Assembly: GCF_017874215.1 (NCBI RefSeq)
Contig: NZ_JAGGLB010000004.1
Location: forward strand, 186,001-250,000
DNA from: Paenibacillus eucommiae
GTDB taxonomy: Bacteria; Bacillota; Bacilli; Paenibacillales; NBRC-103111
Direction: 5' to 3'
DNA: 64,000 nucleotides
The number at the start of each line of letters is the position of its first letter. Positions within the stretch are counted from its first letter, which is position 1. This document shows positions 7,581 through 16,730 of the stretch, one piece after another. Both the position numbers and the translations under genes were made by a program. Under the pieces are notes generated by a model, which saw only the letters and a list, made by a program, of their open reading frames with translations, did no database searches and was not told the origin of the DNA.

Positions 7581-8792
7581 TTAGCTGCCATAATAACGGA
7601 TGACCTTATCGAGCGACTCTGCAATATCAACCATCGCCTGTTTCTCTGACAGCAGTACATTGTGACTGAGCCAGAGCACTTCCTCTGCGCATAACTGTTC
7701 ACAGACAGGACATTCGTAGACCCGTTCCTCGCCCAACCATTGTTTCGTTGCTTTCAGTACGGTATTGGTACGATTTAATGGAACATAGCCGTAGGATACC
7801 GGAATTCCCTCTGCCACCACACTGCGAATAAATTGCTCTTTATCTATCTTTTTGGCTAGATCGGGAGCTAACTTGAACATATACAAATGATTAGCGTGTC
7901 GCGTGATCCGTGGATCGCGCGTTAACAGTCTGATGCCTTCGATTCCGCCCAGCAATCGGTCAAGCTCCAGCACACTGGCTTCGCGCTGTTGCATCTGTGC
8001 TTCAAGCCGCGTCATCTGCGCGAGCAGAATGGCCGCCTGCAAGTCCGTCATGCGGTAATTTTGGCCCAATACCTCATGCTGGTACCATGCCCCCTCCGGG
8101 ACGCGCCCCACATTGCAGATTGACCAAGTGTTGACCCATAATGAATGGTTGTTCGTAATTACAATGCCGCCTTCGCCTGCATTCAAATTTTTGCTCGACT
8201 GGAAGCTGAACGTACCCAAGTCTCCAATAGCGCCTACGCCTACACCTTCCCACTTGGCGCCAACTGCTTGCGCCGCATCTTCAATCAAGACAAGACCGTG
8301 CTTTCTGCTGATTTCCAACAATTGTGTCAGGTTGGCCGGAGCTCCGGCTATATGCACCGCAATGATTGCTTTCGTTTTCGGCGTAATCGAAAGCTCTACC
8401 TGGTCAGGATCGATCAGAAGCGTATCTGATTCAATATCCGCAAATACGGGAATCGCGCCGAAGGCAAGCACAGCCGTCGCCGTCGCAACAAACGTGTAAG
8501 GCGGAATGATGACCTCGTCTCCGTACTGTACTCCCGCCGCTTGGAGCGCGGCTGTGAGAGCCACGGTACCATTGACACAGCTTACCCCATACTTCGCATC
8601 CTGCAGCTGAGCAAACTCGCGTTCGAACTGCGGTATAAAGGGCTCCTCCCCTGTCCAAGTTTTACCCACGCCTCCCCATTTTCCCGATTGAAGCGCGCGC
8701 AACACGATTTGTTGCTCCAGCTCATCGAAGACTGGCCAACGTGCGAATTCCCTCGTTCGTACCGGACTTCCCCCATTGATCGCTAATTCCAT
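7581..8792 (-). CDS. DegT/DnrJ/EryC1/StrS-family PLP aminotransferase
   Basis: This 403-residue fold-type I enzyme transfers an amino group to a keto sugar or cyclitol. The PLP lysine is Lys201 in TFSFQSSKNLNAGEGG, and the cofactor-binding acid lies in LIEDAAQAVGA (Glu171-Asp172). The opening LAINGGSPVR is typical of the AHBA-synthase/StsC-like branch. The start ATG 8792 is preceded by AAGGGGAAGGA inside the end of the upstream Gfo/Idh gene. In sugar metabolism Gfo/Idh plus DegT form an oxidation-transamination pair, which suggests that an amino sugar or aminocyclitol is made or broken down here. Confidence 0.9.
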   Translation of the reverse strand: MELAINGGSPVRTREFARWPVFDELEQQIVLRALQSGKWGGVGKTWTGEEPFIPQFEREFAQLQDAKYGVSCVNGTVALTAALQAAGVQYGDEVIIPPYTFVATATAVLAFGAIPVFADIESDTLLIDPDQVELSITPKTKAIIAVHIAGAPANLTQLLEISRKHGLVLIEDAAQAVGAKWEGVGVGAIGDLGTFSFQSSKNLNAGEGGIVITNNHSLWVNTWSICNVGRVPEGAWYQHEVLGQNYRMTDLQAAILLAQMTRLEAQMQQREASVLELDRLLGGIEGIRLLTRDPRITRHANHLYMFKLAPDLAKKIDKEQFIRSVVAEGIPVSYGYVPLNRTNTVLKATKQWLGEERVYECPVCEQLCAEEVLWLSHNVLLSEKQAMVDIAESLDKVIRYYGS

Positions 8793-8799
8793 TTGTCGA

Positions 8800-9819
8800 T
8801 TATTCCTTCCCCTTGTGAATATTTAAATGTATAGACGTTTCAATTACCTTGGTCAGACGCAAACTGGAAATCCCCTCATCCGAACCGGGAACAAAGGGCT
8901 GCCCCAGACGGATGCTGGCAATAAACTTGTTGAATTGCTCCCTGAAGCAGGACATCGCCCAATCTTCTTCCAACGTAACGGTTTCAGTTATGGCGTCGGT
9001 CCTAAGCTGCACATATTGTTCGAAGCGGTCGAAGATCGCGATTCCCTTAGGCCCTATCACTTCAAATTCTCCCTTGGGAAACTTGGGTAGGAACCAGCCG
9101 ATCTCCACTTTGGCCATATCCCCATTCTCAAACTCGATGATGGACGTATCATAATTGCTCGAAGGGAATTCATGCCTCGTCTTCAATCCGAATGACTCAA
9201 CTCGCTGAACAGGAGATTCCGACAGGAAACTCAAGAAATCCGCTACGTGTGCGCCGTCATGAATGGATGGAGATCCACGCTGCATCGTGCGATAAATACG
9301 TTCATAATGTTCGGGATTGCCGGCTGGATCCCATACTTCATCAAAAATGCCCAAACGGTAAACGAGCGGCGAACCCAGCCTGCCCTCACGAATCCAGCTT
9401 CTTAAAGTCTCGAGCAGCAGTCCGTGCCGATAGGTGAAACCGACCTGTACCCGATATCCGGTTTCCAATTCTGTCTCCTTGACCTGCATAGCCGTCGCTA
9501 CATCCATCGCCATCGGTTTTTCACAGAGCACGTGCTTTCCTGCTCGAAGGCAATCCATCGCAATGTACGGCGTATGCCAAGGAGGTGTAGCGACCACAAT
9601 AGCATCAAGCTCTGTACGCTGAAGCATCTGTTTGTAGTCCGACAATACATGCGGCACCTGATACGCTTTCGCCAACCGTTCAGCCCTATCGATATCCGAA
9701 TCGCATAGGGCGACCAAATCAACGCCCGAAAAAGCATGAATTGTCGGAATATGCCGTTGCTCTGCAATGTCGCCGCAGCCAATAACACCCACCTGAATCG
9801 CAGCATGATTATCATTCAT
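8800..9819 (-). CDS. Gfo/Idh/MocA-family oxidoreductase
   Basis: This NAD(P)-dependent sugar or inositol dehydrogenase has 339 residues. The N-terminal Rossmann fold shows VGVIGCGDIAEQRHIPTI, and the family block CLRAGKHVLCEKPMA supplies the conserved EKP lysine. The C-terminal sheet domain ends FVPGSDEGISSLRLTKVIETS. It lies 15 bp behind the RidA gene and 7 bp before the DegT aminotransferase, so all three are one transcript. The substrate cannot be read from the sequence. Confidence 0.92.
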   Translation of the reverse strand: MNDNHAAIQVGVIGCGDIAEQRHIPTIHAFSGVDLVALCDSDIDRAERLAKAYQVPHVLSDYKQMLQRTELDAIVVATPPWHTPYIAMDCLRAGKHVLCEKPMAMDVATAMQVKETELETGYRVQVGFTYRHGLLLETLRSWIREGRLGSPLVYRLGIFDEVWDPAGNPEHYERIYRTMQRGSPSIHDGAHVADFLSFLSESPVQRVESFGLKTRHEFPSSNYDTSIIEFENGDMAKVEIGWFLPKFPKGEFEVIGPKGIAIFDRFEQYVQLRTDAITETVTLEEDWAMSCFREQFNKFIASIRLGQPFVPGSDEGISSLRLTKVIETSIHLNIHKGKE

Positions 9820-9834
9820 ACGCTCTTGTCTACC

Positions 9835-10209
9835 TCATTCCTTTACAGCTGTACATTCAATCTCAACCAGAAACTGATTCAGTTGACAGCCCACAACAGT
9901 TCTAGCCGGGAATGTCCCTTCGAAATACTGCCCGTAAACCTCATTAAATGGCTTCCAATGGCCGATATCACTTAAAAATACCGTACATCGAACTAGGTCA
10001 GCCATTTTAAAATCGTTATCTTCCAGAAAATTACGAATATTCTGCATCGTTTGATGAGTCTGATCAACGATATTATCGCCCACCAGCTGTTGGTGAATAT
10101 CAAACGGGCCAAATCCCGACATGAAAAGCATATTTCCTTTAAGCACGGCAATTGAATAATTACCGAAAGTGGGATGAACCCGAGAACCATTCATCTGTTG
10201 GTTACGCAT
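9835..10209 (-). CDS. RidA-family (YjgF/YER057c/UK114) protein
   Basis: This 124-residue protein has the RidA trimer fold signs: GNMLFMSGFGPFD, QTHQTMQNIRNFLEDNDFKMADLVRCTVFLSD and FPARTVVGCQLNQFLVEIECTAV. RidA proteins hydrolyse reactive enamine/imine intermediates. The arginine in PAR and the end glutamate in VEIE are kept. ATG 10209 overlaps the end of the creatininase-family gene by 8 bp, with GGGGGAAG as ribosome-binding site. Together with the DegT aminotransferase it points to nitrogen-containing intermediates in this pathway. Confidence 0.9.
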   Translation of the reverse strand: MRNQQMNGSRVHPTFGNYSIAVLKGNMLFMSGFGPFDIHQQLVGDNIVDQTHQTMQNIRNFLEDNDFKMADLVRCTVFLSDIGHWKPFNEVYGQYFEGTFPARTVVGCQLNQFLVEIECTAVKE

Positions 10210-10981
10210 TGTTAGCTTCCCCCTTATTGTTCAACAGAGCTTCAGAGAATTGTACGAGTCTGGCTGTAATCGCTCGAAAAAAAAGCTCACCCTTCGCTTT
10301 ACTTGCGAGAGACGGCTTCCCGAATACACCGGACTCCGTCAATTCCTCGAAATTAAAAAAGCGGGATATCGTGTTTCCACTCAACATATCGAGATGAACC
10401 ATCGTTCCTTCCGGCTGTTGTCCATCGTCCTGAATCAACGAAGCACGGACGCGGGATTCATTCAAATAGAAGTAAAGCGAAGTTTCCAACTCACAGGCAT
10501 GACCTAGCCCCCCGAATCCCGATTCCCGAATGGCTCCAATCTCTTCCTGCGCCATATGCCAGTAGTCCGTTGAATACACATTGGCATAGCAATGCTCGTT
10601 CTTAAGCTCTTGAAGCACGATGGACAACGGCGCACGATTCCCGCCATGGCCATTCAGAATCCACAGATTTCGCGCTCCATTACCGATATAGGAATTGCAA
10701 ATCGACCGGATCATGGCAATGTATACTTGATGATACGCCGATAACGTTCCACCAAAGGAAAGATGGTGGGGAGAATGGCCCAGCCACATTGCAGGTGTGA
10801 GCATCATCCGCAGCGGATTCGCCTTCTCCACTTCTTCAGCCAATCGATTGACAATGAAGGTGTCCGTATCGACGGGGAGATGGGGCCCATGCTGTTCCGT
10901 CGCACCGACAGGAATCAACACAATCGTTCGGCTCCAATCTACTTTCGCAATTTCCTGCCAAGTCAGATTTTGAAGGATCAT
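10202..10981 (-). CDS. Creatininase-family amidohydrolase
   Basis: The metal-binding block GATEQHGPHLPVDTDT near the N-terminus, NGHGGN in the middle and GHACELETS identify the creatininase family, binuclear-metal enzymes acting on cyclic amides or formamides. I chose ATG 10981 with AGAAGGTG upstream, giving 259 residues. A longer TTG start at 11005 is possible. The family also includes enzymes of sugar-lactam and formamide metabolism, so creatinine itself is unlikely to be the substrate in this glycan locus. It overlaps the RidA gene. Confidence 0.85.
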   Translation of the reverse strand: MILQNLTWQEIAKVDWSRTIVLIPVGATEQHGPHLPVDTDTFIVNRLAEEVEKANPLRMMLTPAMWLGHSPHHLSFGGTLSAYHQVYIAMIRSICNSYIGNGARNLWILNGHGGNRAPLSIVLQELKNEHCYANVYSTDYWHMAQEEIGAIRESGFGGLGHACELETSLYFYLNESRVRASLIQDDGQQPEGTMVHLDMLSGNTISRFFNFEELTESGVFGKPSLASKAKGELFFRAITARLVQFSEALLNNKGEANNA

Positions 10982-11030
10982 CGTCTCTGCACCTTCTTCT
11001 GTCAAATTAGTCCCTAATCCTATATGCCTT

Positions 11031-12140
11031 CTATTGATCTACCCTCATCCGAGCTAATTGAGCGAAATCGATTGTGACCCCAAGCCCGGGTCGATCCGGT
11101 ACAATCAAGCTTCCAGCCGAAATGACCAACTCCTCGTTAACAACATCCTCCCGATATACCGTAAATCCCCTGATGTCAGACGCATGTGAGGACAGATTCA
11201 GCATCGCAGCCCCGACATGCGCAGACGCAGCAGCGCCTATTTTGCCTTCAGGCATTGAACCAATCGTACAATCCATCTCATACAAGGAAGCCAGCTCAAA
11301 TATTTTTTTGGAAGCGGCTATCCCGCCTGCTTCTGAGATATAAACATGCAGCATATCCGCTGCCTGCATTTCAAGATGCTTCCTCGCGTCCCTAACATCC
11401 CAAATGCCTTCGTCGATCAATAGTATCGCATCTATGTTCGTTCTAAGCCAAGCCAGATCGGAGAGCCGTTCGCTGTGCAAAGGCTGCTCGACGATGCTGA
11501 CGCCAAGCGTCGTCATTCGATCGATAATCCGCTTGGCTTTCTTCACATCCTGCCAGGCCATGTTGACATCTACCCGGATACGAACTGAATCCGGTATCGC
11601 TCTTCTGATGCTGTGAAGGGCAGCCCAATCTTTGTCCTCATCCAATCCGATCTTCAACTTCAACTCCTGAAATCCTTCGGACACCTTCCCGACCGCAGAT
11701 GCGGTCATATGTTCGACCGTGCCCATAGAGATCCCGCCGGTTAAAGCGATTTGCCCACGCACTTTACCGCCCAGCAGCTCATAGACCGGAACGCCCAGCG
11801 ATTTCCCCAACAGGTCCCATAAAGCCATTTCGACACCGGCTTTAGCCAGCAAATGGCGTTTGGAAAAACTGCAGAACGAGTCTAGCAGTGAAGTGACCAG
11901 CGAGAGATCCGACACGCGCATGCCCACCAGCTTCTCCGCCCATAGGTCATTGACTTCCTTGCACAAGGCGTGCGCCCCGCCGAACCAGGCCAAGGCAATT
12001 TCACCTACACCATATTCTCCCGAGTCGCCGCGTATGACCACAATGCCATGGTTGGAGGATGCATACACCCCCCATGCATCGCTCACCGGTTCGTGAAAGG
12101 GGAGATTAACTGGAATGGCTTCAACAGAGACAATTTTCAT
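11031..12140 (-). CDS. Enolase-superfamily enzyme (mandelate racemase/muconate lactonizing type)
   Basis: This 369-residue protein has a capping domain followed by a barrel with Lys161-x-Lys163 (LKLKIG), Asp191 (VDVN), Glu218 (VEQP) and Asp243-Glu244 (LIDEG) as metal and base residues. The sixth-strand position, usually Lys followed by a GG motif, is Tyr267 in HVYISEAGG. Two-base racemisation is therefore unlikely and a one-base reaction such as dehydration or syn-elimination fits better. ATG 12140 is chosen; a GTG at 12152 is an alternative. In this setting sugar-acid dehydration is a reasonable guess. Confidence 0.88.
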   Translation of the reverse strand: MKIVSVEAIPVNLPFHEPVSDAWGVYASSNHGIVVIRGDSGEYGVGEIALAWFGGAHALCKEVNDLWAEKLVGMRVSDLSLVTSLLDSFCSFSKRHLLAKAGVEMALWDLLGKSLGVPVYELLGGKVRGQIALTGGISMGTVEHMTASAVGKVSEGFQELKLKIGLDEDKDWAALHSIRRAIPDSVRIRVDVNMAWQDVKKAKRIIDRMTTLGVSIVEQPLHSERLSDLAWLRTNIDAILLIDEGIWDVRDARKHLEMQAADMLHVYISEAGGIAASKKIFELASLYEMDCTIGSMPEGKIGAAASAHVGAAMLNLSSHASDIRGFTVYREDVVNEELVISAGSLIVPDRPGLGVTIDFAQLARMRVDQ

Positions 12141-12183
12141 TCTAAAACCCACTTTCGGATAACTCTAATTATGGCCGCATTCC

Positions 12184-13038
12184 TCACACAAGTCCGAGAA
12201 GCTCAGGTGTGTTCTTATGCAGGATCTTGTCGATCACTTGGTCCGATATTCTTGGCAGATTCGTCCCTTCTACGAGTCGATTCAGATTGCGTAAGGAATC
12301 GGCCGTTTGCCGAGCGTCGAAAAACGGAAAATCCGATCCGAACAACAGCTTGTCTTCGATCCCATACTCGACGGCTTCCACCAGGGCATTGTACATCTGC
12401 CAAGGGCGGGTGCCCAACGCCGAAATATCGGTGTACAAGTTCGGATGCTTGCGTACTGTGCTGATCGCTTCTCCAACCCATGGATGTCCCATATGGGCAA
12501 TAATCATCTTCAGATCCGGAAAGGAACGGGCCACCGGGTCCAGATCGGCAGGTCTGGATTTCTCTAATGGCCCTTCCCTTACGAACGAAGTACCCTGATG
12601 CCACATAATGGGCAACTTCAATTCCTGGGCTTTCGCATATAGCGGATAGCACATACGATCAAGAGGGTGAAAATTCTGATAAATCGGCGCCAGCTTCAAT
12701 CCTTTGAGCTGAAGCCCTTTGATTGCTGCTTCCAATAGACGGTCGGAACCGGGACGGTTCGGATCCACACTGGCAAAGCCGAACAAGCGCGTCCTGTCCT
12801 CCGCAACGTATTGGGCTACAAATTCATTAGGCACGTTAAACCCGATATAAGGGGCATCCAACGCTAAAACAACCGCTCCCGAACATTGTTTCATCGCCTG
12901 ACGGTGATCGTCCGGCGTGCTTTTTAATACAAATCCGGCACCCCAAGCCTTTTGGGCATCTGCCAGAAACGAGCCTGAAAGGTGATGCGGTTCAGCCAAA
13001 TGTGTATGACAATCGAATACCACAACTATCATCTCCAT
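12184..13038 (-). CDS. Amidohydrolase-2 family TIM-barrel hydrolase
   Basis: The protein opens with VFDCHTHLAEP, the N-terminal metal site of amidohydrolase family 2 (the ACMSD-like group of metal-dependent hydrolases and lactonases). It continues with LPIMWHQGTS, MIIAHMGHPW and the C-terminal LLFGSDFPFFD, whose Asp is the usual catalytic acid. At 284 residues it has family length. The GTG at codon 6 has a better-spaced GGAG and could be the true start. Lying next to an enolase-superfamily enzyme, it may open a lactone ahead of a dehydratase. Confidence 0.85.
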   Translation of the reverse strand: MEMIVVVFDCHTHLAEPHHLSGSFLADAQKAWGAGFVLKSTPDDHRQAMKQCSGAVVLALDAPYIGFNVPNEFVAQYVAEDRTRLFGFASVDPNRPGSDRLLEAAIKGLQLKGLKLAPIYQNFHPLDRMCYPLYAKAQELKLPIMWHQGTSFVREGPLEKSRPADLDPVARSFPDLKMIIAHMGHPWVGEAISTVRKHPNLYTDISALGTRPWQMYNALVEAVEYGIEDKLLFGSDFPFFDARQTADSLRNLNRLVEGTNLPRISDQVIDKILHKNTPELLGLV

Positions 13039-13118
13039 TATTATTTGATATCACTGTTCTCACCTGCTTATAGAACACCATACTTTGCAAATACATCTTT
13101 CAATAGTTTCCCAGTCTA

Positions 13119-16100
13119 TCATTCCCTTCCCTCTGCCATCGTTTCATTAATCATTCGAATGATGGATTTTCCACTTTCATGCGGTTCCACTCGATACTGG
13201 TATGTGCCATCGATTAGCTCCCGATCTGCCATCCGCCAACCCTTCTGTCCCCGAACCTCTACGATCTCATCCCCCTCGGGTGACACAATCACAGCAATAG
13301 GTGAGCTTAGTTCATATTCACCGTAAGCATTCTCGTACAGATGAACTGATACTGGAATCCTGAATTGATCGCCCGCCTTCACATCGAAGATGGTTAGGGC
13401 ATCACCGCATTCAAATCCACTTATTCGATCTACTTCCAATGCTGCGTAATTATCCCTGACGGCAGTAATAACTGCCGAGACTCCTTCTTGGTTCATCACT
13501 CTCTTACCGGTGAAATATTGATTAGGGCCCTGTCGGAGCACATTTCGGGAATACGGAAGATTTACCCCATTAGGCAGTATGTTCTCAAAGGGTTCTGCAA
13601 TGATTTTGCCGCAGGCAAGTGTGATATCCCCTGGATCTAAATCAATCATCATGTACTCACCCTCCAAGCTGGCCTTCTCAATTCGATAGGATGAATGATG
13701 AGAGTAGTCCTCGTGATCGATCAAACCATAACATTCGTTGATTACTGCTTCCGAGATCCATGGGCCTCCTTCTACCTTTAATTGGGCTCGCTTCTCATCA
13801 ACAGCAACTACCCGGCCTGTAAGTTCAGCATAAGTTGTCCGCAATTCAAATCGTTTATATTTCAACAGCTTGCCTTTAACCATATGTGCAACCTGCATTC
13901 TCCCAATCGGGTCCAGTCGCATAAAGGCAAATTCAGCATCAGATGAGATTTGGCTTCCCTCTTGCAGGCCGAAAGCGGTAATAACTTCTCCTGTCAGCGT
14001 ACTCAACAAGTAATCGCTAGAAATTCCATTTAATGAATGCTTTGACATCACTGCAAAAGCTGCAGATTCTGAATCAACGCTCTCCATGTCATCCCGCTTC
14101 AGAGGAATAACCTGTGCGAATTGTCGATTTTCTCCTGTTTCGATAACTGCAACGAATGGACTCGACGTTGATCCTGTATCTCTGGCCAGAACATATTTCA
14201 CACCCATTACGCTTGGGCCCTCCGCAACGATTACTTTCCTCCGCTCAGCAGGCAGCATGGTCAGCTTCAAACTCCCAGGACTGGACCACCTAGCACTCCA
14301 TACCCCTTCAGGTTCAGCCGAGCATGGCGTGCTCAGAAATCCATATCCCGCACCCGGGGCGACAAACTCGAAGGACTGATTTGTAAAATCACTGACTCTA
14401 CCATCACCCAAAATATGATTTCCCCATTCATGCAATTGGCTTAGGACCGAGCCCGGTGCTGGCTCTGACAATTGCAGCCCCTCCGTATCGAATGACTTAC
14501 CTCTGGCATGAAAGGAATAATCCCTCGTTTGTCCCCCATTCACACGAAACAGATCCACCATGTAGGGATCACAATCGGCTCCCTCTATCCATGCTATCAA
14601 TCGACGGTATTCCTTCACTCCTTCCTTGCTGTACGCTGAAGCATCCGAGGCATCCACGACACTCAGTATGGGAGATGCCGCATAGAAATGAAGACTGCCG
14701 CCTGCAGAATCAACAGATAACTGACTGGATTCATTCACGGCTACCGTTAAGTGAGAGACCGTCTGAAACTGCCATCCACCTCGATAATGCGCCATATTGT
14801 AGCCCGGATCAAAGGAAAGCTCCCGTCCATCGTCATAGATATGAATACCGAGCTCATCCAGTTGGCCGTGATTTAGTGTTGCCCCGAAACGCATAACAGC
14901 GCCGCGCTTGTTATTGTCAGAACGTAGAATGGCCAGCCCTTTCCCCCCAAGCAGTTCAGAATGGATATGACGGGAGGGGGAGTGTGCAGACTGTTCCAGG
15001 AATGGCTCCCTCCAATTAAATAAGGTCCATGCAGTATGATCCAGCTGCGGGCTTGCTGCGACTTCTACCATTTTGTCATATAGAAGTTGTGTCCATTCCT
15101 TCCGTTTGCTACCATCCCGTGTACGCACTATAAAGTGCTGAATCCATTCCAGCTCCACCGGATCCAAGCTGACAGAAACGTCCTGCTTCTCGTCAGTAAG
15201 GCTGTCACCATAGGAGGGAATTCGGCCAGCTATGCAATTTTTGTCGCTTATTTCAATATAAAAGCGGGCGAAACGCGGATGATCGTATAGATTAACCCCT
15301 TCAGGCCATTTCGGTGTTCTCATCAGAAACAGCAGTTCGGCTAAGTTCACATATAGCCCCCGGGTCCAACGACTATACAAAGCAGAGGTTTCAAAATAAT
15401 TGCCATCCCGGTCAATATTGTTTGCGATCATATGCTCAAGTGAGGTTAATCCTTCAACTGTCCTTGCCGCATAACGTTCTATTCCGAGAAGTGAACCTAC
15501 AGCCAACAATCCCAGGTTGTAATCTGCAGTACCGTTGTGCAACTGGTCCACATAGCCGGGCAGTTGCGCTTCTCTCTCGCAATAGTCGGCGCCATTGAGC
15601 AATAAATTGTATATGATGTTATGCTTTAAGGTCATAGACGGATTTGTAGGTGAACGTTCATCAAGTACATTGCACTCCCATATCAAATCTATTGCATTCA
15701 CATACCAGATCAAGGTTCGAGCCACTTGATAGAAGGGCCGCTCCAATCGGCCCCCTTCCACCCCCCTTTTACTGCCTGGGTAATCCAAAGGACCTTCTAT
15801 AGCCAACGGATATATTGTAGCAAGGGAATCCAGAATAACGGCCGCTTTGTGAGCGTAACGAGCATCACCGCTTAGAGCATAGGCGTATGCAAGCGGCTCC
15901 AAAGCTTGGCTCAGTGCATCCACAACAAAGCCATTCCAGCGAGCGACAAAATAATAACAATTCCCATGACCATCTTCCCAGCCTGTGCCATCATCCGGAT
16001 ATTGGGCATTCGGATAGATTTGCCCCCCCTCGGATCTGACCAATCCCGGCGCTTCCCAACCGATCGGATGAATCCGAGTGCCGTCCGGTCCAACCGGGTC

Positions 16101-16358
16101 TGTCACCCCATACATGTAATACGAATGGGGTTTCGGTACAAGGCTGCGAAGATCCTCATCATCCATGGCCATCCATTGCAAAGCATCCGCTTCGTCAATC
16201 AATCGCTTGGCGCTGAGTTTCTTCCAGTCTTGTCTATTTGAATCGATGTCCAATCGAGTCTGCGCTATACAATCCTTAGAGTAAAAAACTCGAGGATGTT
16301 CGAGTGTCCAATCCACTTTAATCGATTCAGGGGGATGCCATGCATGGGTTTCTGACAT
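13119..16358 (-). CDS. Heparinase II/III-family polysaccharide lyase-like protein
   Basis: The large protein (1079 residues) has an N-terminal alpha/alpha toroid with NPSMTLKHNIIYNLLLNGADYC, HNGTADYNLGLLA and GNYFETSALYSRW. The heparinase II/III core follows with GAVMRFGATLNHGQLDELGIHIYDDGRELSFDPGYN; the His in NHGQLDEL is part of the family catalytic block. Long beta domains complete it. ATG 16358 is chosen for GGAGGTG nine bases upstream; ATG 16388 also fits. No signal peptide is visible, which is unusual for a polysaccharide lyase and suggests action on imported oligosaccharides. Members cleave uronic-acid glycans; the substrate is unknown. Confidence 0.85.
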   Translation of the reverse strand: MSETHAWHPPESIKVDWTLEHPRVFYSKDCIAQTRLDIDSNRQDWKKLSAKRLIDEADALQWMAMDDEDLRSLVPKPHSYYMYGVTDPVGPDGTRIHPIGWEAPGLVRSEGGQIYPNAQYPDDGTGWEDGHGNCYYFVARWNGFVVDALSQALEPLAYAYALSGDARYAHKAAVILDSLATIYPLAIEGPLDYPGSKRGVEGGRLERPFYQVARTLIWYVNAIDLIWECNVLDERSPTNPSMTLKHNIIYNLLLNGADYCEREAQLPGYVDQLHNGTADYNLGLLAVGSLLGIERYAARTVEGLTSLEHMIANNIDRDGNYFETSALYSRWTRGLYVNLAELLFLMRTPKWPEGVNLYDHPRFARFYIEISDKNCIAGRIPSYGDSLTDEKQDVSVSLDPVELEWIQHFIVRTRDGSKRKEWTQLLYDKMVEVAASPQLDHTAWTLFNWREPFLEQSAHSPSRHIHSELLGGKGLAILRSDNNKRGAVMRFGATLNHGQLDELGIHIYDDGRELSFDPGYNMAHYRGGWQFQTVSHLTVAVNESSQLSVDSAGGSLHFYAASPILSVVDASDASAYSKEGVKEYRRLIAWIEGADCDPYMVDLFRVNGGQTRDYSFHARGKSFDTEGLQLSEPAPGSVLSQLHEWGNHILGDGRVSDFTNQSFEFVAPGAGYGFLSTPCSAEPEGVWSARWSSPGSLKLTMLPAERRKVIVAEGPSVMGVKYVLARDTGSTSSPFVAVIETGENRQFAQVIPLKRDDMESVDSESAAFAVMSKHSLNGISSDYLLSTLTGEVITAFGLQEGSQISSDAEFAFMRLDPIGRMQVAHMVKGKLLKYKRFELRTTYAELTGRVVAVDEKRAQLKVEGGPWISEAVINECYGLIDHEDYSHHSSYRIEKASLEGEYMMIDLDPGDITLACGKIIAEPFENILPNGVNLPYSRNVLRQGPNQYFTGKRVMNQEGVSAVITAVRDNYAALEVDRISGFECGDALTIFDVKAGDQFRIPVSVHLYENAYGEYELSSPIAVIVSPEGDEIVEVRGQKGWRMADRELIDGTYQYRVEPHESGKSIIRMINETMAEGRE

Positions 16359-16576
16359 CGTGCTATTCACCTCCACGAATTCCTTCATTGCACATCCCGT
16401 TCGAGATTACTCGGGCTTCCTTTCATAATATTGTGCAACCTTACGAATCCCGCAGATCTTTATTATAGGTAACTCCGGTTATATCGAAGGGGAAATTGCT
16501 GTTCAAGTAGGCATTCCTCTGCTGGAATAAAGACTGCATATACCAGCGTAACCAGGAGCTACATTCTGGTCGCTGG

Positions 16577-16723
16577 TCACTGGTCACTGGTAGATGCAGA
16601 TAATACATCCTTCGGATTAATCAAACCCGCTTTAGGAACAACTCTCCCCAATCTTCGATACACCCAGGGATTTGCCATGAGATAACGCAGCTTTACTAAT
16701 ATCGCTAACTTTGCCATTCTCAT
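16577..16723 (-). CDS. Small basic protein, 48 residues, unknown
   Basis: The ORF begins at ATG 16723 (a second ATG at 16717), seven bases after the stop of the deacetylase-like gene, whose end supplies GGAGTGA as ribosome-binding site. The protein contains LAILVKLRYLMANPWVYRRLGR: a hydrophobic stretch followed by basic residues, enough for a membrane-facing amphipathic helix but not a clear span. The upstream extension of this frame overlaps the neighbouring gene and is not needed. I recognise no family. Its fit between two operon genes is the main support. Confidence 0.5.
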   Translation of the reverse strand: MRMAKLAILVKLRYLMANPWVYRRLGRVVPKAGLINPKDVLSASTSDQ

Positions 16724-16730
16724 AAACGAT

